Assembly (NCBI RefSeq): GCF_028858725.1
Contig: NC_084761.1
Location: 94,017,971-94,081,970, forward strand
Direction of reading: 5' to 3'
DNA: 64,000 nt
Source of the DNA: Colius striatus
Taxonomy: Eukaryota; Chordata; Aves; Coliiformes; Coliidae
Shown here: positions 21,201 to 32,096 of the stretch, one piece after another
Layout of the letters: each line of letters starts with the position of its first letter
Numbering within the stretch: the stretch's first letter is position 1
Program-made: the position numbers and the translations under genes
The notes under the pieces: model-generated
Database searches by the model: none
Told to the model about the DNA's origin: nothing
Seen by the model: the letters and a program-made list of their open reading frames with translations, nothing else

Positions 21201-21479
21201 CATTAGTGCTGGATCCTGCAGGGACAACTTTATCTCCTAACCTCTCTAGTATCTTTTTCCGTGCTTCAGTTCTTCTGTGTTTCTTCCCAACATAGTGCTC
21301 CTGGGCTGCAAGTGGACTATTGAAAGGAGCACAGCAGAGCTTGCAGTACTTGTCTGAATCATTTATCTTCAACCTTGTGTTGTAGGATGATGTGGACTCT
21401 TTGCCTTTTGAAAGCAGTAAAGGCTTCTCAGACAATGGCTTCTGTAAAGCTGGAGACAGGGAAGTAGAGGATGAATCTA
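21201..21479 (-). CDS. KRCC1: exon with third U1-type zinc finger
   Basis: A 279-nt exon whose phases fit both neighbours when the acceptor is GTGCTGTCAG (a CTCCAG further in would also keep phase). A Ser/Leu-rich leader precedes an intact finger: K-Y-C-K-L-C, 12 residues to H, then V-G-K-K-H. This finger type binds double-stranded RNA in the ZMAT family. It is followed by a basic helix-like stretch and donor GTAAGC. Confidence 0.8.
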
Positions 21480-22252
21480 CTGACAGCACAGCAAAGGATA
21501 AAACAACTCCATGGAGCAAAACCAGGTGACTGCAGGACTAAAGAGCTGGAAAGAAGAACAGTCTGCTGTGTGCTGAACTACTTGCAGGAGACTAGAAAAT
21601 ATCTTAGAGCTTGCAAGCATATTAAAGTGTAGGCTGTTAAGGATCTCAACCCTGAAATATTCAGAAATCCCACTGTTAGATACCTAAAAATCAGCTGGTT
21701 TTGATGTCTGGTCAGTCTTAAGTTCCTTATGCAGTCCAAGAAGAGAGATGCACCCCACAGAGGGTGATTCAGAGCACATGCTCTAGGCTCCATCTTTAAA
21801 TACAGTTCAGCAACATGTACAGGACTTACACCAGTTAACTGCTGCCTGTGGATTAACTGTGTTTAATTATCATATTCATTTATCAGAGGAACATCTTGTT
21901 GGGACTGCAGTGAGTTCTCAGAAACATAAAGTCACAAATATTTACCTTTAGTTTCAGCCAGTCAAAGGGAATTGGAAAGCAAGGTGCCATCCATGGCTTT
22001 AGAGCTGCACAGGGCAGTATCTTAGAATCATTGCAGCTGGAAGAGACCTTTAAGATCATTGAGTCCAGCCTTTGTCCCAGTACTATCAACCACTAGAACA
22101 TCTTTGTTTGTTCACCTAAGGAGTTACCACAAAACAGCTCCATGACTTGTGAATAATATATAAGCACAGAGATATGGCAAGTGTAGGAAGATACTTGTCT
22201 ATATTTGTTTCAGAGTGACAGGAAAACACATGCAAGGCAAACTATTTCTTAC
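21480..22252 (-). other. intron of KRCC1-like gene with CR1 fragment
   Basis: Donor GTAAGA beside 22253; acceptor beside 21479. It contains the CR1 scrap at 22018-22090. Confidence 0.6.
22018..22090 (-). mobile_element. CR1 LINE 3' end fragment
   Basis: Antisense CR1 phrase: TTAGAATCATTGCAG, CTGGAAGAGACCTTTAAGAT, CATTGAGTCCAGCC. Only the extreme 3' end is present. Confidence 0.75.
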
Positions 22253-22427
22253 CAGGAATGGGCTGCATACTCTGTGCTGGCACATGGGCTTGGTCTTCTG
22301 ATAACTCCTTCAGCTTTTTAGAGTGAATCTTTCCCAAGTAGTGAGATAAGGCAGCAACTGGGGATCTAAAACACATGTTGCAGAGATTACAGTATTTGTT
22401 TCTGTCCACTACTCCACTTTCATCCCT
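22253..22427 (-). CDS. KRCC1: exon with second U1-type zinc finger
   Basis: A 175-nt exon from GGTTTCAG to GTAAGA; 58 codons plus one base. It encodes [11 protein letters not shown] followed by the second half of the finger ending L-G-K-I-H, all four zinc ligands present, then a Lys-rich helix. This V-D-x-N-K lead-in is characteristic of ZMAT-family fingers. Confidence 0.82.
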
Positions 22428-22516
22428 CTGAAACCTTGCAAAGGCAAGCTCAGTTACAAATGTTCACTGAAGTATGCATGGAAACGTTTTATTTAGCAAC
22501 AGAGAGAAATAGTCAC

Positions 22517-22624
22517 TTGAAAATCGATACAATCTGTTTTCACCTGTTTGCCATGCCCTTGCCACTCATCTTTCTCAGCATGCATTTGGATGTAAAGGTG
22601 AACTTTCTGAGCATGCTTTTTGCC
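22517..22624 (-). CDS. KRCC1: exon with second half of first zinc finger
   Basis: A 108-nt exon, 36 codons in phase 0, between CTCTTCCCAG and GTGACT. It begins G-K-K-H-A-Q-K-V, the histidine half of a ZMAT-type finger, then a basic/acidic segment ending D-F-Q. The cysteine half must be in an upstream exon that I could not find up to the SMYD1 promoter. The donor is GT but weak. Confidence 0.7.
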
Positions 22625-25600
22625 CTGGGAAGAGACTAGAATTACTCCTATTTCAGCAACAAGGATCCAAGCAGTGATATATCCAGTGACTGGGACTTCA
22701 TTCATCAAAAACTGCTTTCAACACTTGCCAAATTGTATTTGAACAAAGGAGAGGGACAAGCAGACAAATGCCAGCTCAAGTAACAACACTATACTTTAAC
22801 CACTGTTATAGTACTTAGGATTACTCATAGCATTCTGCCTCAAGCAGCCCTCAGAGTCATAGAATCATTTCAGCTGGATGAGACCTTTGAGATTGAATCC
22901 AGCCTTTACCAGTCATCTGCTTTCAACTCTTGGGGGATTCAAAAATCCTGTCCTCTTACAAACAGGGATGCTAAAACAGGTAAGGAAAGGAATGCAACCA
23001 TGAGCACAGAGCAAAGTCTGCTGAGCTCCTTTACCCCTAAGCCTGAGGGCTTGAGATCAAGGCTGTCCAATGTCCTGGCATGACTTAACTTCCTTTCCTA
23101 AACAAGAAGTCTAGTCTCCCCACATACGCAGCAGGGAGAAAACAGGTTTCCCTGGAAGTTGAGTTAAAGTATCTCCAGCTTGGAGTCAGGCTGTGGAGAT
23201 TTCTACACCTTTCTCCTGAGGATACAATAATCCAGGGTAACTAAATTTGAGTGTTAACATATATTTTCCTTATTTTTTAATTCTTGGATGCTCTCTCAAC
23301 CCATAACCTTCAAACTTTTTTACCCACATGCCACCCTATTGAATGGTAGCCTGCAGAGTAGAAACAACAACTTGCCTTGATCTGATGTCTTTTATGTGGC
23401 TTTTAAAGATTCTGAGGAGCAGTCTAGGTTATTAGAACTATGTTATCAAAGAGAAATAGGTCCTATCATACCTGGTTAGATAATACATCTGAGAGAAAAA
23501 AGCATCAGTTATTTCCATCAATGTGATTTGCAATGGTGAAGTCAGGTAGCTTTACAATTGCATCTATTACCCTCAGCTGGATTTTGATCTGAGAAACTGA
23601 AAATCAAATTGAGGGTCTGAACTCTGTGAAGTTCTGACAGTATCAGTGCTGCTTAAGTTAAATCAAAATAAGGAAATACAACGCTGTGCAAGGCCAGTCT
23701 TCATGTGAATAGCAGGTAAGACCTCTGACTACTGACATTTTACACTTTTGCAGGAAGAGACAGAAATATCTGTATCTGCAAACTTGCACATCCTCAAGAT
23801 CAAGTTTCAAACTAAAACACACTTTCCAATGTCCATAGCAACATCCTAAGACACAAAGTTGTTCCATGAAACACTTCCAGCATGATTCATATAACCTGCC
23901 TCAAGTAATCACCAGTGCACACAGCAGCACGTGTATGAAGCAGCAAGAGGCATGGCCTCCATGCTCTGTAGCTAGTGCTGCCCAGTGCCATATGTATGTT
24001 CTGGCTCATGTAGTGCAGATCTGCTTCAATCCCCTACACAGCACAGCCTGGACCTGCACAGTTCCTCCTAAAATCATGCTGCAATGTGCAGGTGATTTCC
24101 CTTCACTATCACTCTGGAACACACAACTTTCACAATGTTCAAGTCTACTGTCTGAGCCCAGCATAAGTCTTGAGAAACACACTATAAAAAGTCTTTTCTA
24201 ACACTGTGTGGAAGGTCCAAACAAATAAACCAAAGTCCCAGTGCTTGCTAGGAGAAATTTCCCCCTCTAGTCTACCTTATAGTGTGATGTTTGTGTCAAC
24301 CACTTGATCATTCACACACATCACAAGATGAAGAAACCAGCACTGGCACACTGAATCACGTTATGCCTTGCTGTGGCTTTAGAGTAATGCTTTAAAGACA
24401 CCTGAACATTCCTACTTGGGGAAGTGCTGCTCCATGGGCTTATGAAGTAGTACTAAAACAGCACCCGGACTTTAAAAAGATGGCAGAGCCTCTTCACTGG
24501 GTTTTCAGTCCATCTCAAGTAGGCCACAATGTCAGAAATACTTGAGTACTGGCCCAAGAAGAGTGATTTTATCTGGACTAGATCACAGTGTTAGTTAAAT
24601 ATGGGAAAAGAGAAGTTTAAAGAAAGTCTGGGAAGAGCTCAGTACAGGAGAAAACCTTCTGAGACTTCCTGGCCCAGGGATTATGTACCTGTGACCCATA
24701 TACCAATGTAACCAATCTAGTGATATGGGCAAAAAACTGCTCAAATGACTTGCTTTGATTTTCTTTGCCCTTTTCACAGTTAACTCATGGCCTGTATACC
24801 CTTCACTCTAAAATTGGCTCAGACTTGAAGCTGTTCATGAATAGCTGGGGTGACACACTCTAATAAGCACTTAAAAGCAATACTAATATCACATCAATTA
24901 GAAGACTGAAAACACACCCTTCAGAAGAGTACAGCTGTGCTAGTAAACCTCAAAGAAAAAGCTACAGCACTACCCTGTTCATTCTCCTCTTAATACACTT
25001 TAATTCAGTAGGGAAACCAGTTTAGCTCATATTGCTTGAAATACTTCTCTAGTACAGGCTGTGCTTTCAGGGAACAAGATTACCCACACTGCTATACCAC
25101 CAAATCTTCCTCTGTGCTAACAAACTCTAAAACCTGTTTCTTTTTCATCCCCAGGAGGTCACACTAATTCCAATTAAGCTAGAATTTCACTTTCTTTTGC
25201 CATGCCCTGGCTCTTAAAAATAAGCCAAAGCTAAACCAGTTTAAAGCAAAAATACAAGAAGCCACATAACCAGACAGTTGAACTAGACTATGCTCTTCAA
25301 ATGATACTGATGTTAAAGGCAAAATGTTAGGGAAAGTATTGTGGTGTCTTAAGTGAGCCTACTCCCTCTAAGCCTACCCAACAATCCAACCTGGAAGTCA
25401 CATATGGAGCAACTGGCTTTCTGTGCTTTGCACACAGCCTGGACAAAATACGAACAAGGAAAACATCATTCACAGTGGTCTCAAGGCTTGGTGCCAAAAG
25501 GCATCTAGAAACCCATAAAAGCAATCAACCTTTAGCATTATTTCTAGGGATGGCTCTCGTAGCCACGGGAAAGCAAAGTCCAAGGGAACATGAAAGAAGA

Positions 25601-27846
25601 GGGTGAAGTACTGTGTAGTGTGCCCTGTAACTCTAAATAACAGTGCCAAGATGTGGGATGATCAGTTCACAAATGATTAAGGAAGGACTAAAGTTGAGTT
25701 GACTGTGTCTGCCCTGGACAACACAACTGCCATCTTTGCACAAGTAAAAAGCTGCTTGCAAGCCAGAGCATGAATTTCAGTGCAAGTCTTATGACATATA
25801 CTTTAACTGAGCCAGTATCACCCCAGGAGTGTAGCTCCAGTGGGAGCCCAGAACAAGGAATGACAAACTTCTTTGACAAGCCAAAGTTAACACATACAAC
25901 CAGCTGAAAAACTATCACCAGCTGTGTGGGTACTGATGAAGCCTGAGGAATGGGAGATGCAGAGAGCTTTCTCACACTGTGTGCATGGCTAATCCCACCT
26001 TGCTTTCCAAAGCAGCACTTCTCAACTGTTTAACATACAGATCTTCATAAACCTGGCTCTGATGAGGCTTCTGGCTGAGTCTGCAATGACTAGGTATTGA
26101 AACACTGCTGCCTGACATGGTTTATCATCAGGGTCTAGTATAAGAATTCATTACCCAATAAAAACCTCATTTTCAGAGGGTACAGTGGCCAGGTGATTCC
26201 TTTAGAGCTTTTGAATCTTGTAGAATGAGTCATCCAGAAGTGTTCAATATTCTACAGCTCCAGATTCACATAATTTAACCACTCCAAGCAGAGAGGTAAA
26301 AGATGGACAATAACTTGAGCTGATACATAGAAGAAAATCCAGTGACTTAGTTCTGGACACTAGATGAAAGTCCATCTTGCACTTGCCAATTTTTTCTTAT
26401 ACAAAGACATTTAGTGAGGAAAATTACACCAGTTTGCTCAAGTGTACTGAATTGTAAAGACAGCTACCCACAGAAAGATCAATTGAACAATATTCTCTAT
26501 TAAAAAACCCAACAAAAGGCAAAATGCAATGCAACCAGGCACAAGCCCATAAAAATGTGTCTATCACATGCAATATTCACTCTATTTCAATTTGCAGAAC
26601 TTTTCACTGGAAGACATCTCTTTGTTTCAAAGACAAATGTCTTTTTCCCCAGACAATATTCTACATGTATTTCCCTTGACTTAGCAGTGAACTGCAGAAC
26701 CTTCCTGGCAGGCAAAAACCAACCAAGTGCATGCTACAAAAAACACTGTAATGTGACAAGGTAAAAACATTACAATGGGATATTAAAATGGGGGTTTGTT
26801 CATCTTTTTCATGGCTGACCACTGCAATGAACAGACTGGATTACAGAGAGCAGAAGTCTGGTTGTCCCAGTAACTTCTGTTGTGCCTCTTGGAGCAGTCC
26901 TGAACCCTGTTGTGTCCTTGTCCTAGCATTTTGCAGTAACTGATGAATTGCACTGAAATGTATTCTCTGCAGAGCTTTAAGTATCACCCTTCATTATTAG
27001 AAGAGCCAGTTTCATTCTTCAATATCATAAAAAGGACTTAAGATTCATCCTTCTTTGTAACTTTATCACATCTTAGTCCTCTTTTCTTAGTGTTGTCATT
27101 TCTATTTCTCATTAAGTCTTTCCATTTTTCACCTCTTAACACTATTATCCCTCTGGTTTGGCTCAGTGTGTTGGCTGAAGATAAGGTTATGCTGCTGAGT
27201 GATGAATGCAGAGCTACAATAACCTCAGTGTAAGTCTCCTACTTCAGTCTAACACTTGGAGCCTTGTTAAGCCCAAGAATTGGTTTCTCCCAAGAGAGAA
27301 ATAGCTCTAAAAATAAAGACACAAAGTTTATAACATTTGCCTTGGTTTTGGAACCTTAAGGAGTTGCTCTACTCATTTTTCTCTCCATGGTCACAAGATG
27401 ACTCTTCCCATATATCACATGAAACAGGGGCAGGGTTCCCCAACAGTAACTTGGCTGGGGAACACAGAGCAACACCATGAGCACAATGGCATAACCTGCT
27501 TTAATGCAGCTCTTGGCACTCACCTGCTGCTACACACAGGTGTTGAGCTCCAGTTTTGTCAGTAGCATACAGCCAAGCACAGCATAACCTCACCTGTTTT
27601 CCTTAAGCCAAACAAAGCCAGAATATCCTGATTCACAAGAAGGATACAGCACCTTGTACTGGTCAGAAGCACAGGTACCCAGCACTTCTGAAAACACTTG
27701 GTAGCCACTTTTAAGAACCATGATCTGACAATTTTGGTCTCAAACCACATGAAAACCCATACACATAAATAAAGTCTGCTACTTTTTATTTTCTGGGTAG
27801 TTAGTGGATTTTTAGACAAATATATATGCCTTGGATAATGTATTTC
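22625..27846. other. upstream intronic or intergenic sequence
   Basis: Probably intron of the KRCC1-like gene, since its first exons are missing. Apart from a CR1 scrap at 22853-22922, no repeat, RNA gene or exon is recognised. Confidence 0.4.
22853..22922 (-). mobile_element. CR1 LINE 3' end fragment
   Basis: AGTCATAGAATCATTTCAGC, TGGATGAGACCTTTGAGAT and AATCCAGCC mark a short antisense CR1 end. Confidence 0.7.
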
Positions 27847-27847
27847 A

Positions 27848-28082
27848 GAGAATCATAGAATCCTTTCTGTTGGAAAAGACATTTTTAAGATCACCGAGTC
27901 CAACCACTAGCCTCTCATTGCCAAGCCCACCACTAGTTCATGTCCTTCAGCTACAAGTCTTTGCAATATCTCCAGGGATGGGGACTTCCCCACCTCCCTG
28001 GGCAGCCTGGGGCAGGGGCTGACAACCCTCTCAGGGAAAAAGCTCTTCCTAATATCCACTCTACATGGTTTCCTGATGAACT
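27848..28082 (-). mobile_element. CR1 LINE 3' fragment
   Basis: Starts AATCATAGAATCC and continues through ACCGAGTCCAACCA, CAGGGATGGGGACTTCCCC, CCCTGGGCAGCCTGG and AGCTCTTCCTAATATCCA, i.e. about 230 bp of antisense CR1. Confidence 0.88.
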
Positions 28083-28831
28083 ACATGGAGATAAGTTCAG
28101 GAATAAACTGATATATGTCTCACTTAAATGCCAACCATGCAGTGAATTGTAAATGGTCTTCAGTTTGGGCAACTGCAGGCTCCTTCTCAATGGCAATCAC
28201 ACACATCAACAGCCCTCTCCTAAATGACACGTCTCTGCCCACTTCCCGAGTGGGGTCACAGACCTGCCCTTTTTCCTTTTAACTACACCTGTAAACCACT
28301 TGTGACACACAGAAATAGAAGAGCACATTGAGATCTTTGCTACTACTGCCTGTGGGCAACCAGTTCTATAAATATTAAGCTGAACTCAGGGTCTCCAGCT
28401 TTCAGACTCACAAGACATTTTTCCTGGCAACTGAGAAAAACACTTTTTTAAAGAACAGCTTAACTAACAGTTTGCAACCATGTCATTAGAGACTTTGCAG
28501 AGAATCAAAAGCAGCAGCCTTGCAGAACTGCCATACTGACCTTGCCATTTTTATGCCTCCACAAAGTTTACACAAAGCTATTTGCATCAGGAATTTGGGG
28601 CGACTGTTCAGATCAGCTTTTTATCATTAAGCAATGGTCCGTCACAGAATAGACCAGCTACTGATTGTCACAAAGGGACTGCTCCTTAATAAAAGGATAA
28701 GGACTAAGTGTTTTGGTAATACCAGATGTGACATTATTACTTTTAAATAAAAAGTAATGTTCATGCTGCATGATGAAATCAATGAATAAATTTCATTGTA
28801 GCTCTTCCTTTATTTTTAGGCTCGTCCCAAA
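28083..28831. other. unassigned sequence
   Basis: No gene or repeat recognised between two CR1 fragments. Confidence 0.4.
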
Positions 28832-29700
28832 ACAGAATCACAGAATCTCAAGGGTTGGAAGGGACCTCAAGAGATCATCCAGTCCAACTCCCCTGTCAGA
28901 GCAGGACCTCCTAGAGTAGGTCACACAGGAACTCATCCAGGTAGGTTTGAATGTGTCCAGAGAAGGAGACTCCACAATCCATCTGGGCAGCCTGTACTCT
29001 GTCACTCTGACAGTGAATAAATTCTTTCTTGTGTTTCTTTAGAACCTCTTATGTTCCAGCTTGTACCCATTGCCCCTTGTCCTATCATTGGACATCATTG
29101 AGAATAGCTTTGCTCCATCCTCCTCACTCACTCTTTACATATTTGTAAACATTAATGAGGTCACCCCTCAGTCTCCTCCAAGTTATAGAGCCCCAGCTCC
29201 CTCAGCCTTTCATCATAAGGGAGATGCTCCAATGCCTTCATCATCTTTGTGGCCCTGCACTGAACTCTCCAGCTGCTCCCTGTCCCTCTTGAGCTGAGGG
29301 GCCCAGAACTGGACACAATATTCCAGATGTGGTCTCAGGAGGGCAGAGTAGAGGGAGAGGAGAACCTCTCTTGATCTACTGCCCACACACCTTCTAATAC
29401 ACCCCAGGCTGCCATTGGCCTTATTGGCCACGAGGGCACATTGCTGGCTCATGCTCACTCTGCTGCCCACCAGCAGCCCCAGGTCCCTTTCCCCTACACA
29501 ACTCTCTAACAGTTCATTCCCCCTGTACACTCTACACTTGCCCTTGTTGAATTTCATTAGATTTCTCCCTGCCCAACCCTCCAGCCTGTCCAGGTCTCAT
29601 TGAATGGCAGCACAGCCTTCTGGTGTGTCAGCCACTCCCCCCAGTTTAGTATCATCAGCAAACTTGCTGACAGTGCCCTCCATTCCCTCATCCAATCATT
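28832..29700 (-). mobile_element. CR1 LINE with 3' part of ORF2 (RT C-terminus)
   Basis: About 870 bp. The antisense 3' UTR (AGAATCACAGAATC, CATCCAGTCCAACTCCCC) is followed by decayed ORF2. On the minus strand at 29557-29213, a frame shows the CR1 reverse-transcriptase tail: [15 protein letters not shown], and [13 protein letters not shown]. This is a 5'-truncated copy, typical for CR1. Confidence 0.92.
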
Positions 29701-31373
29701 GGTGGTGCTTACAGATGTTAACACCAGGTGAAGCTGCCACTACAAGGCACAGGGTCTCATATGGTAGATTAAAACAACTAGCTTTGGGGGTTCAGTACCC
29801 TTCAGGGTTTACAAAAAGACAGGTGACCACACAAGGCTGAAAACAAGAGTGCAGTTCTTGATTTACAGATGTCTAGAAGCAGTGAGAAGGGTTTAAGCTC
29901 ATTTCTAGTGGGTATGGTACAAGTGTATCAAAAGAAAGGAGCTCTGCTCCTATCTAAGGTGGCACTGACCACAGCTTTTACTGATCACAATGGACAGAAA
30001 CAGAAAGCAGTATTAACTATGTGTATTTATACTTTCCTTATTTCAAGCAAACATAATTATCAGCTCACCAACATACCACCTGCCTCTCCTGTACCATTTG
30101 CTTTGCTCAGCTGTTCTTCCTAAGCTCTTAAGAAAGACTTCTTTTCAGAAGGAACTAGGCTGAGAAACGTACCTGTCAAAACTGATCAGACAGAATGAGC
30201 ACTCAAGTACCACTGAGGCATAAAGGGAAAAATCCAGCCAATAAACCAGGTCAAGTCTTCCTGTTTCATCACAGTTCACTTGTATGCTCAGAGAGAAAAC
30301 ACCAAAGACAGCTTAGACTTCCATGAATGTACTACTTATAAGCTGTCCTTAAAAAACAAAAGGAGAGATATTCACACACAGAGAAAATATTGTTGTTGGA
30401 CTGTCAAGTACAAAGAAAGCAGAGCTGGGAGACTGCTGCTACCTAGCGATGATTCATGTTACAATTAGCTTAGTCTTAAAGGGAAAACTAGAAAACCAGA
30501 TGAACTTTCCCCATTTTCTTTTCAAAGAAGGGAATAAAATAAGTTTTTATTCTTTGGATTACTTATTCTCACCAGTCACTAGAATATTTGCTGTGGTTAC
30601 TTCAGCTCTTATTGCAATTCAAGAGCTTCAAGTCTAAGACATAGAACAGGTACCCCAAAAGATGGTGTATTATCAATCAAAATGCCAAAAACCAAAATAT
30701 ACACACAGATGTTAATCCATGTTCCTTCTCAATTTTGCACCACTATTAATTTCCTGTAGTCATCCTTGAGCATTTTAACAAAGAGCTGCTTTACCATCAG
30801 ACTCAATCTCCAAGTGCATTGCAAAGGCTATCGAGCCTCAGGGAGGGAAGAAGTGGGTAGGGTTTGGTGAAAATGAATGAGACCAGAAAGGTAGCTCATG
30901 CCTCTACATGGAGACATGAAACAAGGTGGGTTCACTTGAGATGCTAAAGACTGGTTTTATTTCCAAACTAGTTTGAGAAATCAACCTGAAAGGAGAGAGC
31001 AGCATTGCTGTCTGTCTTAACTTCCAGGGTGCATGACAAAGGTTCTAGTACTGAGTCAGACTGGGATTCCTGGTGAGCTTCAGTAATAAAAGGCACAAGA
31101 AGGCAGCTGGCACTTATGCTGAGAGGTTGGTACAGGTGTATGGGTGCACAGGCACACATTTTGTGAGTTGGGCTCATTCTCAAGTCTTCTGTTAAGACTT
31201 AAATGATTCATGGCTTAAGTGCCAAAATCCACTCAAACTTTACAAAGACTGGTGCAAGAAGAGTTTCCCAAACACATCCACTTTCACTCTCAAAAATGAC
31301 TTCTCATTCTTGTCTCCAATGTGACTTATAAAAATACAAGTAAATAGAGAGAAGTCTGGTAAAGCAGAAACGG
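29701..31373. other. unassigned sequence
   Basis: Nothing gene-like or repetitive recognised. Confidence 0.4.
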
Positions 31374-32096
31374 ATCACAGAGTCACAGAATATTAAGGCT
31401 TGGAAGGGACCTTGAAAGATCATTATAGAATGGTAGGGGTTGCAAGGAACCTTTAGATATCATCTAGTCCAACCCCCATCCAGAAGCAGGTTCACCTAGA
31501 TCAGGTCACATAGGAACATGTCCAGGTGGGTCTTGAAGATCTCCAAGGAAGGAGACTCCACACCCCCTCTGGGCAGCCTGTGCCAGGGCTCCCTCACCTC
31601 AACAGGGAAATAGTTTTTTCCTTATGTTTAAGTGGAACTTTTTGTGTTCCAGCTTCATCCCATCACCCCTTGTCCTGTTACTATCTACTATAGAAAAAAG
31701 GGATGTCCCAACCTCCTGACACCCACCCTTTAGGTATTTATAAATGTTAATAAGATCTCCCCTCAGTCTCCTCTTCTCCAGACTAAACAGCCCCAGTTCC
31801 CACAGCCTTTCCTTGTATGAAAGATGTTCCATTCCCCTGATCATCTTGATGGCCCTGTGCTGGACCCTCTCCAGCACTTCCCTGTCCTGGTTGCATCCAG
31901 TGCAACCCCCCTGCCAGAGCAGGGCCACTTGGAGTTGGTCACACAGGAACTCATCCAGATGGGGTTTGAATGTGTCCAGATAAGGAGACTCAACAACCCA
32001 TCTGGGCAGCCCCTTCCAGTGCTCCCTCACTTGAACCGGGGAGAAATTCTTCCTTGTATTTCTTTGGAACCTTCTGTGTTGCAGCTTATTTCTATT
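31374..32096 (-). mobile_element. outer CR1 LINE, split by a second CR1
   Basis: The left piece (31374-31423) ends in GAAAGATCAT. The matching continuation (CCAGTGCAACCCCCCTGCC, then CACACAGGAACTCATCCAG) resumes at about 31894 and runs to about 32096. Joined in consensus order they form one CR1 3' end, so the intervening 470 bp is a later insertion. Confidence 0.8.
31424..31893 (-). mobile_element. inner CR1 LINE inserted into another CR1
   Basis: Begins TATAGAATGGTAGGGGTTG and extends through CATCTAGTCCAACCCCC into ORF2-derived sequence (GATCTCCCCTCAGTCTCC, CTGGACCCTCTCCAGCA). The minus-strand frame shows M-I-R-G-M-E-H-L-S-Y and S-L-E-K-R-R-L-R-G-D-L-I. A CAT triplet flanks both ends and may be a short target duplication. 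Confidence 0.82.

Larger units (their letters stand above)
17494..22624 (-). pseudogene. KRCC1: KRCC1/ZMAT1-family gene, 3' five exons, probably decayed
   Basis: Five exons with good GT-AG sites and compatible phases encode, in order, the second half of a U1-type zinc finger, two complete fingers, a fourth damaged finger, and the lysine-rich exon shared by KRCC1 and ZMAT1. The terminal exon begins with the S-K-K-T-Y motif and ends in the family's E-E-E-x-L-W-D C-terminus. In human, KRCC1 lies head-to-head with SMYD1 as here, so I use that symbol. The finger exons resemble ZMAT1, so the locus may be better described as the ancestral fused form. The last exon has an in-frame TAA and at least two frame changes. 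Fingers 2 and 3 look intact. The gene could still make a shorter product ending at the TAA. The 5' exons were not found. Confidence 0.7.

Noticed and set aside
25390-25450. minus-strand C-x2-C with S-T-E-S-Q as missing first-finger half
   Set aside because: Cysteine-to-histidine spacing is two residues short, a stop follows, and no phase-0 donor is present.
31599-32030. 143-codon minus-strand frame with RT-tail similarity
   Set aside because: It is CR1 ORF2 debris spanning two nested CR1 copies, not a host gene.
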